A stretch of DNA of 10,236 nt, from assembly GCA_025937075.1 (NCBI GenBank), contig JAICSD010000124.1:1-10236 (forward strand), read 5' to 3'. Source of the stretch: Vicinamibacteria bacterium. GTDB taxonomy: Bacteria > Acidobacteriota > Vicinamibacteria > Vicinamibacterales > 2-12-FULL-66-21. The notes under the pieces are model-generated. The model ran no database searches and was not told the DNA's origin. It worked only from the letters and a program-made list of their open reading frames with translations. The position numbers were made by a program, and so were the translations under genes. Of this stretch, positions 1-5,116 are shown piece after piece; within the stretch, counting starts at the first letter, position 1, and each line of letters starts with the position of its first letter.

Positions 1-608
1 ACCGCGGTCACGCCAAGGGACGTGAGATGGCGTATCGCGGGATCGGACGCCAGCCCCAGGTATGTTCCGCGCAGTGCCTCGGGGATGTCCGGATGCAGCT
101 TCGTGAAGCCCTTCACGTGCAGCTCGTAGATGAGCGTCTCGTGCCACGGCGTGCGCAGCGGGCGATCGTCGCCCCAGGTGAACGCCGTATCGACAACGGC
201 CGCGAGCGGCGCGTGCGCGGCGTTGTCGCGCTCGTCATATGTCGTGTCGTCGTGTCCCGGCTGAAAACCGAAGAGCGATTCGTGCCAGTGCACCGTGCGG
301 CCAACGACCTTGGCGTACGGGTCCATCACGATCTTGTGGGGATTGAAGCGGTAGCCCTGGTTCGGATCATACGGGCCGTGAATGCGATAGCCGTAGAGCT
401 GACCGGGCCGCACGTCGGGCAGATACCCGTGCCACACCATGTCGGTCTGTTCTGTCAGCGCAATCGTCAGCGATTCGCTTTCCGCGTCGGACGAATCGAA
501 GAGACACAGCTCGACGCGCGTCGCATGTTCCGAAAAGATGGCGAAGTTCACGCCGACGCCGTCCCATGTCGCTCCGAGCGGATACGGCGACCCCGGCCAC
601 ACTCTCAT
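1..608 (-). CDS. glgX: Glycogen debranching enzyme GlgX, N-terminal part (cut by window edge)
   Basis: This is the first 202 codons of a GH13 isoamylase-type debranching enzyme, which hydrolyses alpha-1,6 branches of phosphorylase-trimmed glycogen in the cytoplasm. Read on the minus strand from the ATG at 608, the protein opens with the family signature [17 protein letters not shown] (residues 10-26) of the CBM48 domain. [20 protein letters not shown] (61-80) and [18 protein letters not shown] (83-100) follow. The catalytic barrel begins at [21 protein letters not shown] (around 161-181). The catalytic Asp/Glu/Asp residues would lie beyond position 1. The frame is open to the edge. No Shine-Dalgarno is visible; TTGAAT lies exactly six bases before the ATG (615-620), so translation may be leaderless, though this is a weak -10 match. 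In-frame GTG (623) and TTG codons just upstream are alternative starts. It diverges from the PA2169-type gene. Identification is firm; completeness cannot be judged. Confidence 0.95.
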   Translation of the reverse strand, partial: MRVWPGSPYPLGATWDGVGVNFAIFSEHATRVELCLFDSSDAESESLTIALTEQTDMVWHGYLPDVRPGQLYGYRIHGPYDPNQGYRFNPHKIVMDPYAKVVGRTVHWHESLFGFQPGHDDTTYDERDNAAHAPLAAVVDTAFTWGDDRPLRTPWHETLIYELHVKGFTKLHPDIPEALRGTYLGLASDPAIRHLTSLGVTA

Positions 609-716
609 CGGTCGATTCAACACAGCAGAGTTGGTACCACGCGGCCGCGCCCCGGCGCAATCCGGCCGAGGTGGGATGGTCTGCCGCTTGCGTCTTGTGC
701 ATGGGTGTCCGCGGGT

Positions 717-765
717 CTGAAAGGCCCGTGCACGGCATCCCGTAGGGCGGCCTTTCAGGGCCGCC
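717..765. repeat. REP-like GC-rich inverted repeat with two alternative hairpins
   Basis: CTGAAAGGCC (717-726) is a perfect reverse complement of GGCCTTTCAG (749-758), giving a 10-bp stem with a 22-nt loop. The right arm also takes part in a second hairpin: GGCGGCC (746-752) pairs with GGCCGCC (759-765) around the loop TTTCAG. The two pairings share bases and exclude each other. The position in a divergent gap and the layout resemble REP-type extragenic repeats. It is not a clear intrinsic terminator because no T run follows. That it belongs to a dispersed family is inference from style; only one copy is in the window. Confidence 0.6.
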
Positions 766-775
766 AACATGCATC

Positions 776-782
776 GAAGGAG
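776..782 (+). promoter_or_regulatory. Ribosome binding site of the PA2169-type gene
   Basis: GAAGGAG lies eight bases before the ATG at 791. It fixes this start and contrasts with most other genes here, which show no clear Shine-Dalgarno. Confidence 0.75.
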
Positions 783-790
783 CTCAACGA

Positions 791-1237
791 ATGGATTACA
801 GCAAAGAGATTTCCACGCTGAACGAGTTGATTCAGACGTGCCGCGATGGCGAGAACGGATTCCGGACCGCGGCCCAGGGCGTGAAGGATCAGCACGTCAA
901 GGCGATGTTCGAGCGCTTCTCGCGGCAGCGCGCGGAGATGGCGCGTGAGCTGCAGCAGCAGGTGCGCGCGCTCGGCGGGACACCGGACGAGAGCGGCAGC
1001 GTGTCCGCATCGCTGCACCGCGGCTGGATGAACATCAAGTCGCTGGTGACCGGCAACGACGACAACGCCATCATCGCCGAAGCCGAACGCGGCGAGGACG
1101 TCGCGAAGTCCGCGTACCAGAAGGCGCTCACTCAGAATCTTCCGGCTGGCGCCCGCACGCTCGTCGAGGCGCAGGCGGCGATCGTCCGCACCGCGCACGA
1201 CGAGGTGCGCGCGCTGGAGAAGGCCCACGCGCGGTAG
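791..1237 (+). CDS. PA2169-type four-helix-bundle protein (DUF2383)
   Basis: This 148-residue protein matches the PA2169/DUF2383 family: ferritin-like four-helix bundles of unknown biochemical role, often linked with stress-response genes. The N-terminal helix carries the family-type stretch [19 protein letters not shown] (10-28). A second helix runs from about 31 to 61, with [19 protein letters not shown] (40-58). After a Gly/Ser-rich turn (62-74) come [14 protein letters not shown] (75-88) and two more helices with E/A-rich heptads (about 93-115 and 119-146). It has no signal peptide or membrane segment, so it is probably cytoplasmic. Length fits the family. The start is supported by GAAGGAG. 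The stop lies in a hairpin and DUF4112 begins 23 bases later, so the two may be co-transcribed. Family assignment is confident; the molecular function is not known. Confidence 0.88.
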   Translation: MDYSKEISTLNELIQTCRDGENGFRTAAQGVKDQHVKAMFERFSRQRAEMARELQQQVRALGGTPDESGSVSASLHRGWMNIKSLVTGNDDNAIIAEAERGEDVAKSAYQKALTQNLPAGARTLVEAQAAIVRTAHDEVRALEKAHAR

Positions 1238-1251
1238 CTGACGCCAGCTAC
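1234..1251. repeat. Perfect 7-bp inverted repeat between the PA2169-type gene and DUF4112
   Basis: GTAGCTG (1234-1240) and CAGCTAC (1245-1251) are perfect reverse complements around the tetraloop ACGC. The left arm includes the TAG stop of the upstream gene. The right arm overlaps the first three bases of the TACACT box before DUF4112. It could act as an RNA hairpin (end of the first message) or as a DNA operator over the downstream promoter. No T run follows, so a standard intrinsic terminator is unlikely. Confidence 0.5.
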
Positions 1252-1254
1252 ACT
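1249..1254 (+). promoter_or_regulatory. Possible -10 box for a leaderless DUF4112 transcript
   Basis: TACACT matches four of six positions of TATAAT, including the conserved first T, second A and last T. It lies exactly six bases before the ATG at 1261, which would put the transcription start at the start codon. There is no Shine-Dalgarno in the 23-bp gap and no clear -35. Confidence 0.4.
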
Positions 1255-1260
1255 TGGGCC

Positions 1261-1716
1261 ATGCAAGTGGAAAACGACCGCGCCCTGTCGGCGCTCCGCC
1301 GCTGGGCGCGGTTGTTCGACAGTGCCTTCCGCATCCCGGGCACGACCATCTCGTTTGGCCTCGATCCGCTGATCGGCCTCGTTCCGGGGCTCGGCGATCT
1401 GATGTCGCCCGCGCTGACGCTGTTGATTCTGTGGCAGGGCGCGGCGATGCGCGTCCCGAAAATCGTCCTCGTCCGGATGGTGCTCAACGCGATTCTGGAC
1501 GCCGGTCTCGGCGCGATCCCGCTTCTCGGCGATCTGTTCGACTTCGCATGGAAGGCGAACGAATGGAACCTCCGGCTGCTCGAGCGCCACGCCGTCGCCG
1601 GCGCGCGCGCCACGTCGGGTGACTGGCTCTTCGTCAGCCTCTGCCTCCTCATCGTCATCGCCGCGGCATTCATGCCGCTGATCGTGATTGTGTGGATCGG
1701 ACGGCGGTTCGTGTAG
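1261..1716 (+). CDS. DUF4112 family small membrane protein
   Basis: This 151-residue protein fits the DUF4112 family, conserved bacterial membrane proteins of unknown function. The core is ARLFDSAFRIPGTT (16-29) followed by SFGLDPLIGLVPGLGDLMS (31-49). A second copy of the same short motif, LGAIPLLGDLFDF (83-95), makes an internal pseudo-repeat of G-x-[IV]-P-x-[LI]-G-D. A hydrophobic stretch at about 50-63 sits between them. A strong C-terminal membrane segment spans about 122-146, ending in the basic GRRF. Length is normal. It follows the PA2169-type gene by 23 bp on the same strand and converges with the AI-2E permease. Start choice: ATG at 1261, with possible leaderless initiation. The function is unknown and I propose none. 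Confidence 0.85.
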   Translation: MQVENDRALSALRRWARLFDSAFRIPGTTISFGLDPLIGLVPGLGDLMSPALTLLILWQGAAMRVPKIVLVRMVLNAILDAGLGAIPLLGDLFDFAWKANEWNLRLLERHAVAGARATSGDWLFVSLCLLIVIAAAFMPLIVIVWIGRRFV

Positions 1717-1757
1717 TCGAATCCCGAATCCCGAATCCCTCATCCCGGGCCCCGGCG
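1717..1757. repeat. GAATCCC heptad tract between convergent genes
   Basis: The 41-bp gap between the stops of DUF4112 (plus) and the AI-2E permease (minus) contains three perfect tandem GAATCCC units (1719-1739), then the degenerate continuation TCATCCCGGGCCCCGG. A short hairpin, CGGCG/CGCCG with loop CTATT (1753-1767), includes the stop codon of the minus-strand gene. There is no T run. Related heptads recur after queA and after the kinase. Confidence 0.75.
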
Positions 1758-2918
1758 CTATTCGCCGAGCAGCTCGCCAACGGGCTGCAGATCCTCGATG
1801 TGATCGCAGACGGCCTTGAGCATCATCAGCATCGGCACGGCGAGGACGGCGCCCCAGATACCCCAGATCCAGCTCCAGAACAGGAGGCCGATGAAGATTG
1901 CGACCGGGTTCATCTGAGCCGCCCGCCCCATGAGCGTCGGCGTGAGCAGAAATCCTTCGAGGCTCGTGATGAGGAATGCAACGCCGCAGACGATCATCGT
2001 CCGCGACAGGCTGTCGAACTGCAGGAATGCGACGATGCCGAGGCCGCCGGTGACGATGACAGGCCCGAGATACGGGATGGAATTGAAAATCCCGGCGAGC
2101 AGGCCCCAGATGATCCACTGATTGAGACCGAGCCACCACAGCGCGACCATCGTCGCGCCGCCCACGAGCGCGCTCGTGAGCACCTGGACGCGAATGAAGC
2201 TGGCAATCTGCAGATTGATGTCGTCGAGGATCTGGACCGTCAGCTTCTTCTCGCGCAGATGCGGCCCCGCGATCTTGACGATCTTGCGCTTGTAGAGATC
2301 GCCCGCGACGAGCAGGAAGTACACGAGGAACAGGATCATCGCGGCCTGTCCCGTTGCGCCGAGCAGGCCCATGCTTCCCCAGTAGAGATAGTTGCTCGCG
2401 TTGAACGCCGGCTGGACGACCTGCACTTTCGTGACGCCGTCCGGTGCCGGCGCTTTCGACGGCTGCGAGGCCTCGGTTGCCGTCTTCTCGAGCGCGTTCG
2501 CGGCGCGCTGCACTTCGTGCAGTGCACCCGCCGGACGGCGATTCGCGCGCACGCGGTCGCGGATGCGCTCGGCTGCCTGCGGGACCTGCGACACGATCTG
2601 CATCGCCTGGTCGGTCAACGAATAGGCGCCCACGCCAATCCCCGCGACGAGCACCAGCAGGACGACTGCCGCGCCGATCGACCGCGGGACGGCGACCCGG
2701 CCGAGGGCCGTCACGAACGGATCCAGCGCGTAGGCGATCAGAATGCCGATCACGATGGGAATCAGCACGGACCGCGCGTACTGCAGCATCATGACCGCCG
2801 CGATCGTTGCCAGCGTCGTCAGTGCGATGCTGGGGATGTCCATCGGGACGTCTGCTGAGACCGCCGGGGCATCCTCCGGATCGTCGTCGCGGTTCGCGGC
2901 CTTGTTGCCGTCAGTCAT
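1758..2918 (-). CDS. AI-2E family transporter (UPF0118 permease)
   Basis: This 386-residue inner-membrane protein belongs to the AI-2E transporter family (TqsA/PerM/YdiK type). Members have been tied to autoinducer-2 export, Na+/H+ antiport or small-molecule efflux, so the substrate here is open. After a polar, acidic N-terminus (1-27) come membrane segments at about 30-46, 50-68 and 82-100. The family's large central loop (about 102-180) contains a charged, probably helical part and an A/S/P/Q-rich stretch (148-160). Membrane segments follow at about 182-206, 246-264, 267-300, 306-325 and 338-368. Diagnostic motifs are FNSIPYLGP (278-286) and EGFLLTPTLMGRAAQMNPVA (321-340). Length is typical. 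The ATG at 2918 has no Shine-Dalgarno. TAACAT lies nine bases upstream inside a duplicated element, so the leader may be very short. It diverges from queA. Confidence 0.93.
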   Translation of the reverse strand: MTDGNKAANRDDDPEDAPAVSADVPMDIPSIALTTLATIAAVMMLQYARSVLIPIVIGILIAYALDPFVTALGRVAVPRSIGAAVVLLVLVAGIGVGAYSLTDQAMQIVSQVPQAAERIRDRVRANRRPAGALHEVQRAANALEKTATEASQPSKAPAPDGVTKVQVVQPAFNASNYLYWGSMGLLGATGQAAMILFLVYFLLVAGDLYKRKIVKIAGPHLREKKLTVQILDDINLQIASFIRVQVLTSALVGGATMVALWWLGLNQWIIWGLLAGIFNSIPYLGPVIVTGGLGIVAFLQFDSLSRTMIVCGVAFLITSLEGFLLTPTLMGRAAQMNPVAIFIGLLFWSWIWGIWGAVLAVPMLMMLKAVCDHIEDLQPVGELLGE

Positions 2919-2919
2919 T

Positions 2920-2954
2920 AGAATCGAATGTTACCGCTCAGAATCGAATGTTAC
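2920..2954. promoter_or_regulatory. 15-bp direct repeat in the AI-2E/queA divergent region
   Basis: AGAATCGAATGTTAC occurs at 2920-2934 and again at 2940-2954, a 20-bp period close to two helical turns, just upstream of the AI-2E permease start. On the minus strand each copy contains TAACAT, a possible -10. The copy nearer the gene sits nine bases before its ATG. It may be an operator pair, or a small tandem duplication that copied a promoter box. No regulator can be named. Confidence 0.5.
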
Positions 2955-2995
2955 TCCGCGACAGACGATGTGCTGCGCGTGAGGCCGCCCGTATC

Positions 2996-4069
2996 GTGAA
3001 GGTCAGCGATTTCGATTTCCACCTGCCGCCCGAGCTGATTGCTCAGACGGCAGCGCCGCGCGGCGCCTCGCGCCTGCTCGTGCTCGAGCGGACGAACGGC
3101 GCGGTGCGCCACCTGCACGTGCGGGATTTGCCCGCACTGCTCGTAGCCGGCGATCTACTCGTCCTGAACGATACGCGCGTGTTTCCCGCGCGACTGCTCG
3201 GTCACCGCGTCCCAAGCGGCGGGGCCGTCGAATGTCTGCTGCTTGAACGCGTCCAGCCTCCCGCCTCCATCCTCCAACCTCCTCACGCGCAGCTGTGGTC
3301 CGCGCTCATGCATCCCGGCCAGAAGCTGAAGCCTGGTGCGCGCGTTACCTTCGAAGGCGAAGGCGGCGTGCTGTTCGCCGAAGTGCTCGAGCGGCAGTTC
3401 TTCGGCCGCCGCCTGATCCGCCTGTGGACCGAGGACGGGCGCGACATCGACGCTATCGTCGACGCCATCGGGCACATCCCGCTGCCGCCGTACATCCATC
3501 GCGCTGATGAACCGGACGACCGCGAGCGCTACCAGACCATCTTCGCCGCGGTGCGAGGATCGGTCGCGGCGCCAACGGCCGGTCTGCACTTCGATCGCAC
3601 GCTGCTGGATGCGCTCGATCGCGCCGGCGTGCGCCGCGCGGCCATCACGCTGCATGTGGGATACGGCACGTTCAAACCGGTGCGTGCGGAACACGTCGAG
3701 GATCACCGCGTCGATCCGGAACCGTACGTGATCGGCAACGCGGCGGCGGCGGCGATCAACGCCGCACTCGAGGAGGGTCGGCGGATCGTCGCGGTCGGCA
3801 CCACGACGACACGGGCGCTCGAGGACGCGGCCTCGCGAGCAGGCGGGCGCGTGCCCGCCGGCAGCGGAATGGCGTCGCTCTTCATTCACCCGGGTCATGA
3901 GTTCCGGGTGATCTCGGGGCTCCTGACGAACTTTCATCTGCCGCAATCCTCGCTGCTCATGCTCGTGTCGGCGTTCGCCGGCCGGGAGCGCACGCTCGAT
4001 GCGTATCGTGAGGCCGTCGCCGAGCGGTACCGCTTCTACAGCTACGGAGACGCGATGCTGGTGGTGTAG
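2996..4069 (+). CDS. queA: S-adenosylmethionine:tRNA ribosyltransferase-isomerase QueA
   Basis: QueA moves the ribose of SAM to 7-aminomethyl-7-deazaguanine at position 34 of tRNAs with GUN anticodons, forming epoxyqueuosine. The GTG at 2996 gives the canonical start MKVSDFDFHLPPELIAQ. Motifs in order: LVLNDTRVFPARLLG (55-69), then APTAGLHF and LHVGYGTFKPV in the middle, then TTTTRALE, TNFHLPQSSLLMLVSAFAG, and the end motif YRFYSYGDAMLV. The 357 residues are close to the usual 340-360. GTGAGG at 2979-2984 is a distant, weak ribosome site. An oddity is residues 86-99 (VQPPASILQPPHAQ), encoded by a CCTCC-rich low-complexity stretch at 3257-3284, where QueA usually has a short loop before the conserved W-x-A-L-x-x-P-G-x-K-L segment. 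The core motifs around it are intact, so the enzyme is probably active. It is cytoplasmic and divergent from the AI-2E gene. Confidence 0.97.
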   Translation: MKVSDFDFHLPPELIAQTAAPRGASRLLVLERTNGAVRHLHVRDLPALLVAGDLLVLNDTRVFPARLLGHRVPSGGAVECLLLERVQPPASILQPPHAQLWSALMHPGQKLKPGARVTFEGEGGVLFAEVLERQFFGRRLIRLWTEDGRDIDAIVDAIGHIPLPPYIHRADEPDDRERYQTIFAAVRGSVAAPTAGLHFDRTLLDALDRAGVRRAAITLHVGYGTFKPVRAEHVEDHRVDPEPYVIGNAAAAAINAALEEGRRIVAVGTTTTRALEDAASRAGGRVPAGSGMASLFIHPGHEFRVISGLLTNFHLPQSSLLMLVSAFAGRERTLDAYREAVAERYRFYSYGDAMLVV

Positions 4070-4075
4070 CCTGCC

Positions 4076-4160
4076 GGGATTCGGGACTCGGGACTCGGGA
4101 TCGGCCCTGGTTCAGGAACTCGGACGCTGCGGACCCCGGATCCCGGACCCCGCCCCGCGC
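4076..4160. repeat. Degenerate GGGATTC/GGGACTC heptad tract downstream of queA
   Basis: Four consecutive units (GGGATTC 4076-4082, GGGACTC 4083-4089 and 4090-4096, GGGATC 4097-4102) begin seven bases after the queA stop. A more degenerate CCCGGA/GGACCCC-rich stretch runs to about 4160. This is the GAATCCC heptad seen at 1719-1739, in the opposite orientation. The tract fills the gap up to the -10 box of the next gene. No terminator with a T run is visible. Confidence 0.7.
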
Positions 4161-4166
4161 TATAGT
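4161..4166 (+). promoter_or_regulatory. -10 box for a leaderless transcript of the DHS-like gene
   Basis: TATAGT differs from the consensus -10 at one position and lies exactly six bases before the GTG at 4173. This is the expected geometry for transcription starting at the initiation codon. No Shine-Dalgarno precedes the GTG, and no clear -35 is visible in the repeat tract upstream. Confidence 0.6.
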
Positions 4167-4172
4167 CAACCC

Positions 4173-5114
4173 GTGCCCTTCACCTACGACGACTTCGACC
4201 TCTCCGGCGTGCGGACCTACCCGCTCGCGTCGCGCCAGAGCAAGGCGAACGCGGCGGATTTCGCGAAACCGTACCGGCCCGGCTCGGGCGTTCGCGGTCT
4301 TCTCTCGTCGCTTCCATCGCTGCTGGCCGCCTCCGACTTCAACGCGGTGGTCGCGGCCGTGCGGCGGGCGCACGATGACGGCCGCGGCATCGTCTGGGGT
4401 TTCGGCGCACACGTGTTGAAGACGGGACTTTCTCCTGTCTTGATCGATCTGATGGAGCGCGGATTCGTCTCGGCCGTGGCGACCAACGGCGCGGGCATCA
4501 TTCACGATTTCGAGCTGGCGCTCGCGGGTGCGACGTCGGAGGACGTGGACGAAGCGCTGGGGCCCGGGCGTTTCGGCATGGCGGACGAAACGGGCCGGCT
4601 GCTGAACGGCGCGATCAACGACGGCGTCGCGAAGGGGCTCGGGCTCGGGCAAGCCGTCGCCCGATATCTTCAGGCGGCGGCTCCTCCCTGCGCGTCACTC
4701 AGCGTCACGGCGGCGGCCGCGCGTCTGCAGATTCCGATCACGGTGCACGTCGGGATCGGCACGGACATCATTCACATGCATCACGCCGCGTCCGGCGCAG
4801 CCATTGGCGAGGGAAGCCTTCGCGATTTCCGGTACTTCGTTTCGAGCGTGGCGCGCCTCGAGCACGGCGTATATCTCAATTGCGGCTCTGCGGTCATGCT
4901 CCCGGAGGTGTTTCTCAAAGCGGTCGCGCTCGCGCGCAATCAGGGGCGGTCGCTCGAGGGCCTGACGACGGTGAACCTGGACTTCATGCGGATGTATCGT
5001 CCCCAGACGAACGTCGTGTCGCGCCCGGTGGCCGGCATCGGCAAGGGCTATTCGCTCGTGGGCCATCACGAGATCATGATTCCGCTGCTCGCGGCGGCGC
5101 TCGTCGAGCCTTGA
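4173..5114 (+). CDS. Deoxyhypusine synthase-like protein (bacterial subfamily)
   Basis: This 313-residue protein belongs to the deoxyhypusine synthase fold family, NAD-dependent enzymes that transfer a butylamine group from spermidine. In eukaryotes and archaea the acceptor is eIF5A/aIF5A. Bacteria lack a hypusinated eIF5A, so the acceptor here is unknown; related bacterial members include homospermidine synthases. Family landmarks: GFGAHVLKTGLSPVLIDLME (76-95), ATNGAGIIHDFELALAG (103-119), HVGIGTDIIHMH (192-203), AAIGEGSLRDF (209-219), YLNCGSAVMLPEVFLKA (234-250) and the C-terminal GKGYSLVGHHEIMIPLLAAAL (290-310). By eye, the eukaryotic GGGVVK active-site segment aligns with C-G-S-A-V-M, placing Met242 where the catalytic lysine would be. 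The GTG start is chosen for its exact fit to TATAGT and the family-like N-terminus; an in-frame extension into queA is not credible. The kinase starts at its stop codon. Confidence 0.85.
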   Translation: MPFTYDDFDLSGVRTYPLASRQSKANAADFAKPYRPGSGVRGLLSSLPSLLAASDFNAVVAAVRRAHDDGRGIVWGFGAHVLKTGLSPVLIDLMERGFVSAVATNGAGIIHDFELALAGATSEDVDEALGPGRFGMADETGRLLNGAINDGVAKGLGLGQAVARYLQAAAPPCASLSVTAAAARLQIPITVHVGIGTDIIHMHHAASGAAIGEGSLRDFRYFVSSVARLEHGVYLNCGSAVMLPEVFLKAVALARNQGRSLEGLTTVNLDFMRMYRPQTNVVSRPVAGIGKGYSLVGHHEIMIPLLAAALVEP

Positions 5115-5116
5115 TC

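Larger units (their letters stand above)
609..790. other. Divergent intergenic region between glgX and the PA2169-type gene
   Basis: This 182-bp gap separates two divergent start codons and should contain both promoters. The visible contents are a possible -10 for glgX on the minus strand (TTGAAT, 615-620), a GC-rich double-hairpin element (717-765) and a strong ribosome binding site for the rightward gene (776-782). I saw no convincing -10/-35 pair for the rightward gene. Open frames that cross this gap on either strand show no recognisable protein. Confidence 0.6.

Noticed and set aside
27..821. 264-codon plus-strand open frame opposite glgX
   Set aside because: It lies antisense to a clear GlgX reading frame, has Arg/Val-rich composition and no recognisable domain, and runs through the start of the PA2169-type gene. 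It is a GC-rich shadow frame.
1753..1767. CGGCG/CGCCG hairpin as a terminator for the convergent genes
   Set aside because: The stem is only 5 bp and no T run follows on either strand, so the evidence is too weak to call a terminator.
1692..2858. 388-codon plus-strand open frame opposite the AI-2E permease
   Set aside because: Its translation is H/D/R/E-rich with no hydrophobic core, typical of the antisense of a membrane protein gene in GC-rich DNA. The minus-strand frame has clear family motifs.
2807..2995. Upstream extension of the queA frame to 2807
   Set aside because: It would overlap the start of the divergent AI-2E gene and is not QueA-like. The canonical QueA N-terminus begins at the GTG at 2996.
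3999..4172. Upstream extension of the DHS-like frame into queA
   Set aside because: It would read through conserved QueA C-terminal codons and the heptad tract. The GTG at 4173 has an exactly placed -10 box.
4880..5116. Upstream extension of the kinase frame to an ATG at 4880
   Set aside because: The extension overlaps conserved DHS-like coding sequence in another frame, and kinase similarity begins only after about 5140.
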